Shown piece after piece: positions 27,589-35,932 of a stretch of DNA of 64,000 nt; position 1 is the stretch's first letter; each line of letters starts with the position of its first letter. Under the pieces are notes generated by a model, which did no database searches, had not been told where the DNA came from, and worked only from the letters and a program-made list of their open reading frames with translations. Origin of the DNA: Azospirillum oryzae. Its GTDB lineage: Bacteria; Pseudomonadota; Alphaproteobacteria; Azospirillales; Azospirillaceae. The translations under genes were made by a program, and so were the position numbers. Location of the stretch: contig NZ_VTTM01000008.1 of NCBI RefSeq assembly GCF_008364795.1, positions 207,449-271,448 on the forward strand. The letters run 5' to 3'.

Positions 27589-28800
27589 TCAGAACAGGCT
27601 GAGCTGCTTGGGCGGCGCCACCAGACGCTGCCGCAGGTCGGCGCGGTCGGTCAGCCCGCCCGGATGGTGGTCGGCGGCGATCAGGAAGGCGCGCGCCCGC
27701 TTCAGCCCGGACGACAGCCGGGCCACATCCTCCAGCCGCAAGGTGGTGTGGCGCCGCGCCTCGACGATCTTGTCGACCGCCCGCGCGCCCAGCCCCGGCA
27801 CGCGCAGCAGCATCTCGCGGTCGGCGCTGTTGACGTCGACCGGGAAGCGCTCGCGGTTCTTCAGGGCCCAGGCCAGCTTGGGATCGATGCCGAGGTCCAG
27901 CATCCCGCCCTCGCCCCCGGCGGCGATCTCCTCCACCGTGAAGCCGTAATAGCGCAGCAGCCAGTCGGCCTGGTACAGCCGGTTCTCGCGCTGCAGCGGC
28001 GGCGGCTTGGCCGGCAGGGCGGAACTCGCCTCCGGGATCGGGCTGAAGGCCGAATAATAGACCCGCCGCAGCCCATAGCGGCGATAGAGCGTGTCGCTGG
28101 TCTCCAGCACCGACAGGTCGGTGGAGGCGTCGGCGCCGACGATCATCTGGGTGCTCTGCCCGGCGGGGGAGAAGCGGCGCTTCTCCTCCTTGGCCTCCAG
28201 GATGCGTTCGCCGACCTGCCCCATCACCGCCTTGATCGCGGTGCCGTCCTTCTCCGGCGCGAACTCCTTCAGGCTGCGGTCGGAAGCCAGTTCCAGGTTG
28301 ATCGACAGCCGGTCGGCCCACAGCCCGGCCTGCTCGATCAGCCAGGGGCTGGCCTCCGGGATCGTCTTCAGGTGGATGTAGCCGGCGAAGCCATGGTCGC
28401 GCCGCAGCGTGCGCGCCACCAGCATCAGCTGCTCCATCGTGTAATCGGGCGAGCGGATGATGCCGGAGGACAGGAACAGCCCCTCGATGCAGTTGCGCTT
28501 GTAGAAGCCCAGCGTCAGCCGCACCACCTCGTCCACGCTGAACCGCGCCCGCCGCACGTTGGAGGAGCGGCGGTTGATGCAGTAGGCGCAGTCGAACAGG
28601 CAATAGTTGGTCAGCAGGATCTTGAGCAGCGAGACGCAGCGCCCGTCCGGCGTATAGGCATGGCAGATGCCGGCCCCGGTGGTCGAGCCGATGCCGTCCG
28701 GCCCGCCCGTCCGCCGCTTCGCCCCCGACGACGCGCAGGAGGCGTCGTACTTCGCCGCGTCGGCGAGAATTTCGAGCTTGTCGAGCAGCGCGTCATCCAC
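27589..28800 (-). CDS. Putative DNA modification/repair radical SAM protein (SplB-like)
   Basis: This protein of about 403 residues has the radical SAM cluster motif CLFDCAYC (Cys at about 67, 71 and 74) and a C-terminal helix-hairpin-helix DNA-binding domain (VNSADREMLLRVPGLGARAVDKIVEAR). The N-terminus, KLEILADAAKYDASCASSG, matches a family known to be encoded beside UdgX/DUF4130 proteins. The enzymatic reaction is not established; direct repair of a DNA lesion by a radical mechanism is the usual suggestion. The GTG at 28800 is chosen because it gives the family's normal start and lies downstream of GGGAGAGGGAAG. A LexA-type box sits 29 bp upstream. Confidence 0.92.
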   Translation of the reverse strand: MDDALLDKLEILADAAKYDASCASSGAKRRTGGPDGIGSTTGAGICHAYTPDGRCVSLLKILLTNYCLFDCAYCINRRSSNVRRARFSVDEVVRLTLGFYKRNCIEGLFLSSGIIRSPDYTMEQLMLVARTLRRDHGFAGYIHLKTIPEASPWLIEQAGLWADRLSINLELASDRSLKEFAPEKDGTAIKAVMGQVGERILEAKEEKRRFSPAGQSTQMIVGADASTDLSVLETSDTLYRRYGLRRVYYSAFSPIPEASSALPAKPPPLQRENRLYQADWLLRYYGFTVEEIAAGGEGGMLDLGIDPKLAWALKNRERFPVDVNSADREMLLRVPGLGARAVDKIVEARRHTTLRLEDVARLSSGLKRARAFLIAADHHPGGLTDRADLRQRLVAPPKQLSLF

Positions 28801-28828
28801 CGTGGAGGCTTCCCTCTCCCTTGAAGAT

Positions 28829-28843
28829 GTTCGCAATATGTTC
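28829..28843 (-). promoter_or_regulatory. LexA (SOS) box upstream of the radical SAM-UdgX operon
   Basis: GTTC-GCAATAT-GTTC matches the alphaproteobacterial LexA operator, a direct repeat GTTC-N7-GTTC. Read on the operon's strand it is GAAC-ATATTGC-GAAC, ending 29 bp before the start codon, a normal distance for repression. Confidence 0.85.
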
Positions 28844-28903
28844 TTTTGAAAGCAAAAGGCAAGCCGAATGGCGGGGGCAAAATTGCGTCTCCGGCCCGCC
28901 CCG

Positions 28904-30910
28904 TCAGCCCACCAAAAGCGCCTCGCCCAGTTTCCGCAGCACGCTGTCCCAGTCGCCCGGCGCCGTCTGCCGGAACAGCCTGACCGACGGATACCAGACC
29001 GTGTCGTGGCGCCCCTGCATCCAGCGCCATTCGGCGCTGTGGGGAAGCAGCGCCCAGGTCGGGCGCCCCAGCCCGCCGGCGAGATGGACGGTCGAGTTGT
29101 CGACCGACACCACCAGATCCATGGCGGAGATCAGCGCCGCCAGCCCGTCGATGTCGCCCCAGGCATCCAGCCCCGGATCGGTGACGCCGGCGGCGGCGGC
29201 CTCCGCGGCGACGTCGCCATATTGCAGGCTGACCAGCCTCACGCCGGGCCGCTCCAGCGCATGTGCCAGCCGGGCGAGCGGGAGGGAGCGCAGATGCCCG
29301 ACGGCGGCGTTCTTGCTGCTCCACGAAACCCCGATCAAGCGCCGGCCATCCCCGAGACGCCGCCGCAGTTCGGCCACCCGGTCGGGATCGGCCTTCAGGA
29401 AGGCGGGCTGGCGGCCGGCGAAGTCCTCGATCCGGCGGCGCATCAGGCGCGGCAGGCTGCCGGCCGGGATCTGCGCGACCACGTCCGGCGCGGTCAGCCG
29501 TCCGTCCGGCGGTTCGCCGCGCGCCACCACGGTGACGCCCGGCAGGCAGTGGGGCAGGCAGTGGGGCAGGCCGCGGGCGAAGAGCGGGGCCAGCCGCGCG
29601 TCGCAGTCCAGCACCACCCGTGCCCCCTCCCCGGCCAGCTGCGGGATCAGGCTGGCGAACATCACCTCGTCGCCCAGCCCCTGCTCGCCCCACACCAGCA
29701 GTCTGCCGTCGCCCAGCGGCCTGCCGTCCCAGAGCGGCTGGGGGAACTCCGCCCGCGGGAAGCGGCCGGACGGCACGGCCCAGCCCAGCTCATAGTCGTC
29801 CCACCCCTCCGCCAGCCGGCCGAGCGTCAGCAGGGCGATGGAGCGGTTGAAACGCGCCTGGGGGGCGCCGTCATCGGCGTTGACCGCCTGTTCGAAGGCG
29901 CCCAGCGCCTCGCCGGCCTTTCCCCGCGCCATCAGGACGGAGCCCAGCGTGTTCCAGCCCCCGGCAAATTTGGGTTCAAATTCGGGTTCTGCGGCGACGG
30001 CGGCCCGCGAGTCCGCTTCCGCCGGTTCCAGCCGGCCCAGCTTCAGCCAGCCGTCGGCGCGGTTGTTCAGCAGCACCGGGTTCCCCGGCAGCAGGGCCAG
30101 CCCGCGGCCATAGCCGGCGACCGAATCCGCAAGCCGCCCCAGCCCCTTCAACCGGTTGGCAAGCTCGTTCCACAAGGCCGGATCGCCGGGGGCGAGCGCC
30201 ACGGCGATGCGCGCGGCCTCCGCCGCCCGCTCCGGCAGCCCTTCCCCCGCCAGCAGGCTGGCGAGGGTGGAGAACAGCCCGGCATCCGCCGGATCGTCCG
30301 AGACGGTCATCGCCCGGCGCTGGGCCGCCATGGCGGCCCCACCCCGCCCCAGTTCCCGCTCTGTGGCGGCGAGCCGCAGCAGCGCCCTGGCATGCGCCGG
30401 CTCCAGCACCAGCGCCGCGCGGAAGCCGTCCCGCGCCCCGGCGAACCGCCCCTGCGCCTCCCGCAGCAGCGCCCGGTTCAGGTGGATGCTGGCGTGGAGC
30501 GGCGCCACCCTCAGCAGGGCGCCATACTGCTCCTCCGCCTCGGCCGTCCGTCCCAGATCCTGCAGGAACCCGGCCAGCTGGAAGCGCGGTTCCACCGCCT
30601 CCGGCTGCAGGGCGACGGCGTTGGCGTAGAGGCGGGCGGCGCGGTCCGGCCGCTTCAGCGCGGCCTCGACCCGTGCCAGATTGATGGAGAAATCGGCGAT
30701 GTCGGGCGCGACGGCGATGGCGCGGCGGATCCGGTTGATCGCCTCGTCCGTCCGGCCGGTCAGCGCCGCCAGGATGCCCCACAGGTGAAGCGCATGGGGA
30801 TGGCCGGGGGACGCCGCGAGAATGCGGCGATACAGGGTGTCGGCCTTGGCGAAGCGCCCGGCCTCCTGATGATCCAGCGCCGCGACCAGGGCTTCCTGCA
30901 ATGTTGCCAT
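28904..30910 (-). CDS. TPR-repeat protein with C-terminal glycosyltransferase-like domain
   Basis: The 668-residue protein begins with about ten TPR units (residues 1-380; repeats of the A..LYR.AL...P pattern, e.g. ADTLYRRILAASPGHPHALH) and ends in a domain resembling heptosyltransferase/GT41-type C-termini: LLVWGEQGLGDEVMFASLIPQL, IGVSWSSKN, VSLQYGD, DLVVSVDNSTVHLAGGLGRPTW and a final WYPSVRLFRQ. Such fusions are common in alphaproteobacteria and are linked to surface-glycan or protein glycosylation, but the acceptor is unknown. A 12-bp tandem duplication (29541-29564) gives LPHCLPHC in the linker region. Confidence 0.88.
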   Translation of the reverse strand: MATLQEALVAALDHQEAGRFAKADTLYRRILAASPGHPHALHLWGILAALTGRTDEAINRIRRAIAVAPDIADFSINLARVEAALKRPDRAARLYANAVALQPEAVEPRFQLAGFLQDLGRTAEAEEQYGALLRVAPLHASIHLNRALLREAQGRFAGARDGFRAALVLEPAHARALLRLAATERELGRGGAAMAAQRRAMTVSDDPADAGLFSTLASLLAGEGLPERAAEAARIAVALAPGDPALWNELANRLKGLGRLADSVAGYGRGLALLPGNPVLLNNRADGWLKLGRLEPAEADSRAAVAAEPEFEPKFAGGWNTLGSVLMARGKAGEALGAFEQAVNADDGAPQARFNRSIALLTLGRLAEGWDDYELGWAVPSGRFPRAEFPQPLWDGRPLGDGRLLVWGEQGLGDEVMFASLIPQLAGEGARVVLDCDARLAPLFARGLPHCLPHCLPGVTVVARGEPPDGRLTAPDVVAQIPAGSLPRLMRRRIEDFAGRQPAFLKADPDRVAELRRRLGDGRRLIGVSWSSKNAAVGHLRSLPLARLAHALERPGVRLVSLQYGDVAAEAAAAGVTDPGLDAWGDIDGLAALISAMDLVVSVDNSTVHLAGGLGRPTWALLPHSAEWRWMQGRHDTVWYPSVRLFRQTAPGDWDSVLRKLGEALLVG

Positions 30911-31332
30911 CGCCCTTTATAGGTTGGGGGGAATTGCCGGTACAAGTCCCGCTCCGGTTCCGGTCCTTATCGGCTCGCAAATTGTTCGGGGGCCGTCTTG
31001 ACAGGAAAGCGGGACGGGGCCACGTGCTCATCACCTGGATCCGGGCCCCTCTGGCGACTTAGACGTGGTCGCGATGTCGGATCTCTTCACCTGCTTTTGC
31101 GCCGACGGGCGTGACCGCACTTGGAGGGACCGATGTCCTTTTCCCCGACCCCTTCGCCGGAAAGCCCGCCCCGGATCCCGGCCCTTCCCGCTTCCGACGC
31201 CTCCCCGACGCGCGCCGCCCCTCCGGCGCGCGGCCGCAGCCTCACGCCCCTTCGGGGCGACAGTCTTGCGCCTTGTCAGGGTGTCGGCGGCAGGGCCTTT
31301 CCCGCAACTTCCTCATGAGAACGAGCATCGCC
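30911..31332. other. Intergenic region upstream of the DUF2076 gene
   Basis: This 420-bp stretch separates two divergent genes and should contain both promoters. It holds GC-rich hairpins (GCGCGCCG/CGGCGCGC near 31210-31240; GCCCC-ttc-GGGGC near 31248-31262). A short frame at 31133-31318 has a plausible ribosome site (TGGAGGG) and ends in ATGA overlapping an alternative start of the next gene, but its Pro/Ser-rich 61-residue product looks random. It could be a leader peptide; I do not call it a gene. Confidence 0.4.
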
Positions 31333-32016
31333 ATGGACCAGACCGAACGCCAGATCATCGACGACCTGTTCGCCAAGCTGCATCAGGCCGAGGCGCAATC
31401 CGGCCCGCGCGATCCCGAGGCCGAGGCGCTGATCCGCGAGCGCATCGCCCGCCAGCCGGCCGCCCCCTATCTGATGGCCCAGGCCATCGTGATGATGGAG
31501 CAGGCGCTCGCCGCCTCGCAAGGCCGCAACGAGGAGCTGGAGCGCCAGCTGCGCGAGCGTCCCGCCGCTCCGGCCCAGTCCGGCGGCGGCGGTCTGTTCG
31601 GCAGCCTGTTCGGCGGCGGACGGCCGGCTCCCCAGCCCCAGCCCCAGTACCAGCACCCCGCCGCCGCCCAGGCGGCCATGCCGCCGGGTTCGCCCTGGGG
31701 CCGTCCGGCCGCCAACGGGCCGGCCGCCAATGGGCCGGCAGGCGCCCCGGCCTATGGCGACCCCCGCGTCGCCGGTTATGCCCAGCAGCCGCGGGCCGGC
31801 GGCGGCTTCATGGCCGGGGCCATGCAGACGGCGGCCGGCGTCGCCGGCGGCATGCTGATCGGCAGCGCGCTGTCCAGCATGCTCTCCGGCGGCGAGGCGG
31901 TGGCCGCCGAGGCCGCCGGTGCGGCCACCGACGCGGCGACCGCCGCCACCGATCATGCCGAACAGGCGGTCGAGGACAGCGGCTGGGGCGATTTCGGCGG
32001 CGAAGAAGAACTCTGA
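31333..32016 (+). CDS. DUF2076 domain-containing protein
   Basis: This 227-residue protein opens with the DUF2076 pattern (MDQTERQIIDDLFAKLHQAEAQ, PRDPEAEALIRERIARQPAAPYLMAQAIVMMEQAL, QGRNEELERQLRE), a helical segment thought to be periplasmic or ligand-binding. A Gly/Pro/Gln/Ala-rich middle with GGGLFGSLFGGG follows, then a glycine-zipper-like stretch (TAAGVAGGMLIGSALSSML) and an acidic tail ending GWGDFGGEEEL. Function is unknown. The ATG at 31333 gives the family start; an upstream ATG at 31315 would add six residues. It converges with the sugar dehydrogenase gene. Confidence 0.85.
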   Translation: MDQTERQIIDDLFAKLHQAEAQSGPRDPEAEALIRERIARQPAAPYLMAQAIVMMEQALAASQGRNEELERQLRERPAAPAQSGGGGLFGSLFGGGRPAPQPQPQYQHPAAAQAAMPPGSPWGRPAANGPAANGPAGAPAYGDPRVAGYAQQPRAGGGFMAGAMQTAAGVAGGMLIGSALSSMLSGGEAVAAEAAGAATDAATAATDHAEQAVEDSGWGDFGGEEEL

Positions 32017-32068
32017 GGCCCGCGCCGGTTCGCGGGAGGGAGGCGACCGGCCCCCTTCCCGCGGGCCT
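32016..32068. terminator. Long-range inverted repeat between convergent genes
   Basis: AGGCCCGCG (32016-32024) pairs with CGCGGGCCT (32060-32068), enclosing nearly the whole 60-bp intergenic gap. Inner GC pairs may extend the fold. It may serve as a bidirectional terminator; no U-tract is present. Confidence 0.4.
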
Positions 32069-32074
32069 GTTCCC

Positions 32075-33442
32075 TCAGGCCTTCACGATGCGCTCGTCGA
32101 AGCCCTCGACGGCGCGCATGGCGTTGCGGGTGTCGACCACCAGCGGGCAATGGGCGGCGAGGCTGTGCCAGTCGATGCCGTCATGGTCGGTGACGATCAC
32201 CGCCGCGTCGAAGCCGGCAAGCCGCTCCGCGTCCCAGGCGACGGAGGTGCGGCCGGCAAGCGCCGCATGCTCGCGGGTGACCGGCAGCACGGGGATGAAG
32301 GGGTCGTGGTATTCGACCGCCGCCCCGCGCTCCAGCAGCATCTCCATCAGCCGCAGCCCCGGCGACTCCCGGCTGTCGTCGACGTTCTTCTTGTAGGCCA
32401 TGCCGACCAGCAGGATGCGCGCCCGGCTCAGCCCGATGCCGGCGCGGCGGTCGAGCGCCAATGCCAAGCGGTCGACCACATGGCGCGGCATCATCGTGTT
32501 GACCTCTCCCGCCAGCTCGATGAAGCGGGTGGAGATCTGGTACTCGCGCGCCTTCCAGGTCAGATAGAAGGGGTCGATCGGGATGCAGTGGCCGCCCAGG
32601 CCGGGGCCGGGATAGAAGGGCATGAAGCCGAAGGGCTTGGTCTTCGCCGCCTCGATCACCTCCCAGATGTCGATGCCCATCGGCTCGAAGACGATCTTCA
32701 GCTCGTTCACCAGGGCGATGTTGACGGAGCGGAAGATGTTCTCGGTCAGCTTGGTCGCCTCAGCCGCCCGCGTGCCCGACACCGGAACCACCTGCGGCAC
32801 CACCTGCTCGTAGAGCGCCACCGCCAGCCGCCGCGCGCCGTCGTCGTCGCCGCCGACCACCTTGGGGATGGTGCTGGTGGTGAAGCTGATGTTGCCGGGA
32901 TCCTCGCGCTCGGGCGAATAGGCCAGGAAGAAGTCGCGTCCGCTGGCCAGCCCGGTCTCCTCCAGGATCGGCCGCATCACCTCGTCGGTGGTGCCGGGCC
33001 AGGTGGTCGATTCCAGAACCACCAGCTGGCCCGGCCGCAGCCGGTCGCGGATCAGCCGGGTGGAGGCCTCGACGAAGCTCAGATCCGGCTCGCGCTGCGG
33101 CGACAGCGGGGTGGGCACGCAGACGATCACGGCGTCGCAGGCGGCGAATTGGTCGGCGTCGGTCGTCGCCCGGAACCGCCCGGTCGCCACCGCCTCGGCG
33201 ACGCGCCCGTCGGCGATCTGCCGGATGTAGGAACGCCCGCTATTCAGCGCCGCCGCCTTCGCCGGGTCGATGTCGAAGCCGGTGACCGCAAAGCCGGCCC
33301 CGGTCAGCGCCAGGGCCAGCGGCAGCCCGACATAGCCGAGCCCGATCACCGCCACCCGCGCGCTGCGGCCACGATAGGCGTTTTCCAGCGACTGGATGTC
33401 GGGCGCCTGGATATCGAGCGAGGTGTCCGCTGTGCTCATCAT
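32075..33442 (-). CDS. Nucleotide-sugar dehydrogenase (UDP-N-acetylglucosamine 6-dehydrogenase type)
   Basis: This NAD+-dependent enzyme oxidises C6 of a UDP-sugar to a uronic acid. The 455-residue protein has the Rossmann motif VAVIGLGYVGLPLALAL, VCVPTPLSP, VLESTTWPGTTDEVMRPIL, AYSPEREDPGN and the catalytic Cys in PGLGGHCIPIDPFYLTW, then LLVGMAYKKNVDDSRESP. The ESTTWPGTT and GGHCIPIDP pattern is closer to WbpA/TviB-type UDP-HexNAc dehydrogenases than to UDP-glucose dehydrogenase (Ugd); substrate choice is inference. ATG codons at 33442 and 33439 are equally possible. It stands alone rather than in the rml operon but could supply a uronic acid to the same glycan. Confidence 0.9.
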   Translation of the reverse strand: MMSTADTSLDIQAPDIQSLENAYRGRSARVAVIGLGYVGLPLALALTGAGFAVTGFDIDPAKAAALNSGRSYIRQIADGRVAEAVATGRFRATTDADQFAACDAVIVCVPTPLSPQREPDLSFVEASTRLIRDRLRPGQLVVLESTTWPGTTDEVMRPILEETGLASGRDFFLAYSPEREDPGNISFTTSTIPKVVGGDDDGARRLAVALYEQVVPQVVPVSGTRAAEATKLTENIFRSVNIALVNELKIVFEPMGIDIWEVIEAAKTKPFGFMPFYPGPGLGGHCIPIDPFYLTWKAREYQISTRFIELAGEVNTMMPRHVVDRLALALDRRAGIGLSRARILLVGMAYKKNVDDSRESPGLRLMEMLLERGAAVEYHDPFIPVLPVTREHAALAGRTSVAWDAERLAGFDAAVIVTDHDGIDWHSLAAHCPLVVDTRNAMRAVEGFDERIVKA

Positions 33443-33580
33443 GACGTTCCGTATCGACACTTCGAAGAGCTGGGCAACCTGCCAGCCATCGCCGAATGTG
33501 TGACGGTCGGCACGGCTTTGCGCAACCCCCCGTTCCGCATGCGTGTCGAGAGCCGGTCCCGGCCGGCCTTCCGGCGCCGC

Positions 33581-34516
33581 TTACAGCCGGTCCGCCCCGA
33601 AGGTGTCGCAGGATTCCAGCCGGCCGCTTTCCAGGCCGGTGCGGAACCAGCGGACGCGCTGGGCGGAGCTGCCGTGGGTGAAGCTGTCGGGGCTGACGGT
33701 GCCGCGCGCCTGACGCTGCAGGCGGTCGTCGCCGATGGCACTGGCGGCGGTCAGCGCCTCCTCGACGTCGCCGGGCTCCAGCATCCGGCGGTCGCGGTTG
33801 GCGTGGTTGCCCCAGATGCCGGCGAAGCAGTCGGCCTGCAGCTCCAGCCGCACCGACAGGGCGTTGGCCTGGGCCTGATCGCCCGCCCGCTGCTGGGCCG
33901 CCTGCACCCGGTCGGAGATGCCCAGCAGGTTCTGGACATGATGGCCGACCTCATGGGCGATGACATAGGCCTGGGCGAAGTCGCCGGGCGCCTGGAAGCG
34001 GTCGCGCAGCTCGCGGTAGAAGCCGAGGTCGATGTAGAGCTTGCGGTCCATCGGGCAGTAGAAGGGCCCCATCGCCGCCTGCGCCCGGCCGCAGCCCGAC
34101 GACACCGTGCCGGTGAACAGCACCAGCGTCGGATCCTGGTACTGGCGCCCCATCTGCTGGAACAGGCCCTGCCAGGTGTCCTCGGTGTCGGCCAGCACGA
34201 CGGAGACGAAGCGCTTCAGCTCGTCGTCGGCCTGGCTGCGCGGGGCGGCATCGCCGATCTGCGTCCGCCCGGCCGTGCTGCGGTCCGCCTGCTCGCCGCC
34301 ACCCAGCAGCACCGTCGGGTCGACCCCCAGCACCATCGACACCAGCAGCAGAACGATGGCTCCGCCGATGCCCAGCCCGCCCCGGCCGATGCGGAAGCCG
34401 CCGCCCCCGCCGCCGCCGAAGCCACCACCGGAGCCGCCGCCGGCACCCCCGCCAGCACCCCCTTGGCCGCGACGGTCCTCGACATTCTCGCTTTCCCGTC
34501 CGCCCTGCCACCGCAT
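33581..34516 (-). CDS. Neutral zinc metallopeptidase (YpfJ family)
   Basis: This 311-residue membrane-anchored protein has a Gly-rich, flexible N-terminus, one membrane segment (GIGGAIVLLLVSMVLGV) and the YpfJ-type metallopeptidase domain: YCPMDRKLYIDLGFYREL, then the zinc site AHEVGHHVQNLLG (HExxH) and LELQADCFAGIWGNHA. The C-terminus with SSAQRVRWFRTGLESG is conserved. The ATG at 34516 has AAAGGAGG at ideal spacing, which rules out the long upstream extension. The substrate is unknown. Confidence 0.93.
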   Translation of the reverse strand: MRWQGGRESENVEDRRGQGGAGGGAGGGSGGGFGGGGGGGFRIGRGGLGIGGAIVLLLVSMVLGVDPTVLLGGGEQADRSTAGRTQIGDAAPRSQADDELKRFVSVVLADTEDTWQGLFQQMGRQYQDPTLVLFTGTVSSGCGRAQAAMGPFYCPMDRKLYIDLGFYRELRDRFQAPGDFAQAYVIAHEVGHHVQNLLGISDRVQAAQQRAGDQAQANALSVRLELQADCFAGIWGNHANRDRRMLEPGDVEEALTAASAIGDDRLQRQARGTVSPDSFTHGSSAQRVRWFRTGLESGRLESCDTFGADRL

Positions 34517-34910
34517 CGCCACCCTCCTTTCGGCCATCCTTCGTGATGGACCGGTGGAGACGAAACCATGGGGCCGCTCGCGCGTTCCCTGGAGACCCGT
34601 AGCCAGAAGGAGGACCGGAGCGACGAGAGGAGAGGAGCAGCTTGTAAAAACCTGTTTCGCCCCCATCTGGAGACATGGCCGACACCGCATTCGCGGTGCG
34701 TTTCCCTGCCCCCTCCGGTTCATCGAGGGGGAGCTTTCCTCGGGGAACACCGGTCTTTTGGGGCATGCCCGTTCCGGGGCCGGTCCCGCTTATCGGAGCC
34801 TTGCCGGGCGGTGTCCGCCGCAAGGGCTCCTGTTTCAAGATGTCACACACTAGGAAGAGCCGGCCGGCCCCCGAGTCCATCGGTCAGCCTATCCGGCCTG
34901 GAGAATTTTC
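34517..34910. other. Intergenic region with long imperfect hairpin
   Basis: This 390-bp region carries no convincing gene. GGAGCC..TTGC (from 34795) pairs with GCAA..GGCTCC (to 34830) to form a long GC-rich hairpin, followed by TGTTTC, which could be a terminator or a leader structure for the small gene and infC to the right. Leftward promoter elements for the zinc peptidase should lie near 34550-34650. Confidence 0.4.
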
Positions 34911-35123
34911 ATGACGACCCCGATCCATTCCACCGCCTCCCATTCCATCGGCCATTTCGCAGCCCAGTCCGCGCTTGCGCCTGCTCATCTGGCCGCCACC
35001 CGTCGTTCCGCCGGCCAATTCGCCGCAGTCGACGGCAAAAAGGCCGATTTCCGCTCCAATCCCGAGCCGTCCGGCTTGACCCGGAGCGAAGTGCGGCAGA
35101 TTGTGCTCGACATCCTGGGCTGA
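34911..35123 (+). CDS. Small hypothetical protein upstream of infC
   Basis: This 70-residue protein has a Ser/His/Ala-rich first half and a more ordered, amphipathic C-terminus (GLTRSEVRQIVLDILG). The ATG is preceded by TGGAGAA at 5 nt. It ends 55 bp before infC, so it could be co-transcribed. I do not recognise the family. The good ribosome site and typical codon use support a real gene, but a short frame in GC-rich DNA can arise by chance. Confidence 0.55.
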   Translation: MTTPIHSTASHSIGHFAAQSALAPAHLAATRRSAGQFAAVDGKKADFRSNPEPSGLTRSEVRQIVLDILG

Positions 35124-35167
35124 GCCTCTTGACCCGGGCTCGCTCCTTTCTACCCCTCCACGACCAT

Positions 35168-35181
35168 AGGAGATCACCATA
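35168..35181 (+). promoter_or_regulatory. Ribosome-binding site and ATA start codon of infC
   Basis: AGGAG at 35168-35172 is followed at 6 nt by ATA (35179-35181), in frame with IF-3. No ATG, GTG or TTG gives a full-length protein. A non-AUG start is the known basis of IF-3 autoregulation (E. coli uses AUU), because IF-3 itself rejects such starts. Confidence 0.75.
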
Positions 35182-35712
35182 GCCAAGCTCTACGACGCGG
35201 ACCCCGTCCGCGAAGGCCCGCGCCTCAACCGTGAAATCACCGCCCGTATGGTCCGCCTCGTCGGCGCCGACGGCGAGATGGTCGGCGTGGTGCCGCTCCG
35301 CCAAGCGCTGGAAGCCGCCGCGGATGCCGACCTCGACCTCGTCGAAGTGGCGCCCCAGGCGGATCCGCCTGTCTGCAAGATCCTCGATTACGGCAAGTTC
35401 CGTTTCGAGGAGCAGAAGAAGGCCAACGAGGCGCGGAAGAAGCAGAAGATCATCGAGCTGAAGGAAATCAAGCTTCGGCCGAACATCGACGATCACGACT
35501 ATGAAGTGAAGATGCGCTCCGCCATCCGCTTCATCGAGGAAGGCGACAAGGTCAAGATGACCATGCGCTTCCGCGGTCGCGAGATGGCGCACCAGGATCT
35601 CGGTCTGAATGTGCTCGTCCGCGTGCGCGACCAGCTCCAGGACATCGCCAAGGTCGAGCAGATGCCCCGGGTCGAAGGTCGTATGATGGTTATGGTGCTG
35701 GCCCCGCGCTGA
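35179..35712 (+). CDS. infC: Translation initiation factor IF-3
   Basis: IF-3 binds the 30S subunit, prevents premature 50S joining and proofreads the start codon. From the ATA the 177-residue protein begins IAKLYDADPVREGPRLNREI (initiator would be Met) and carries the N-domain ITARMVRLVGADGEMVGVV, the linker FRFEEQKKANEARKKQK and the C-domain IKLRPNIDDHDYEVKMR to VEGRMMVMVLAPR. The first ATG (35248) would lose about 23 residues of the conserved N-domain, so the upstream ATA is favoured. rpmI and rplT, often next to infC, do not follow here; a histidine kinase does. Confidence 0.93.
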   Translation: MAKLYDADPVREGPRLNREITARMVRLVGADGEMVGVVPLRQALEAAADADLDLVEVAPQADPPVCKILDYGKFRFEEQKKANEARKKQKIIELKEIKLRPNIDDHDYEVKMRSAIRFIEEGDKVKMTMRFRGREMAHQDLGLNVLVRVRDQLQDIAKVEQMPRVEGRMMVMVLAPR

Positions 35713-35733
35713 GCCCTGGCCAAAAGGGAACCT

Positions 35734-35763
35734 GCGGGGCGGTGCGCCGCCCCGCCCCTTTCC
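35734..35763 (+). terminator. GC-rich hairpin after infC
   Basis: GCGGGGCGG and CCGCCCCGC form a 9-bp stem with a 4-nt loop, followed by CCCTTTCCCC. The tail is weak in T, but the stem and its place 22 bp past the stop make termination likely. Confidence 0.65.
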
Positions 35764-35932
35764 CCTGATGACTGCAAATCCCGCCCCAAATTGCGCCGGA
35801 CAATTCCCGGCAAATTCTGCGTAATGCGGCGGAATAATACCTGGATATTCGTATTGGGTTATTGACCCTGTCGGTATCGAGCGCGGATCATTGGGAAGTT
35901 TGCTTCCCCCTGTGTTCCGGAAAGTCGTTGTA

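Noticed and set aside
31133..31318. Short frame with ribosome site before the DUF2076 gene, ending in ATGA overlap
   Set aside because: The product is Pro/Ser-rich and unlike a folded protein; the hairpins in this stretch suggest a non-coding leader.
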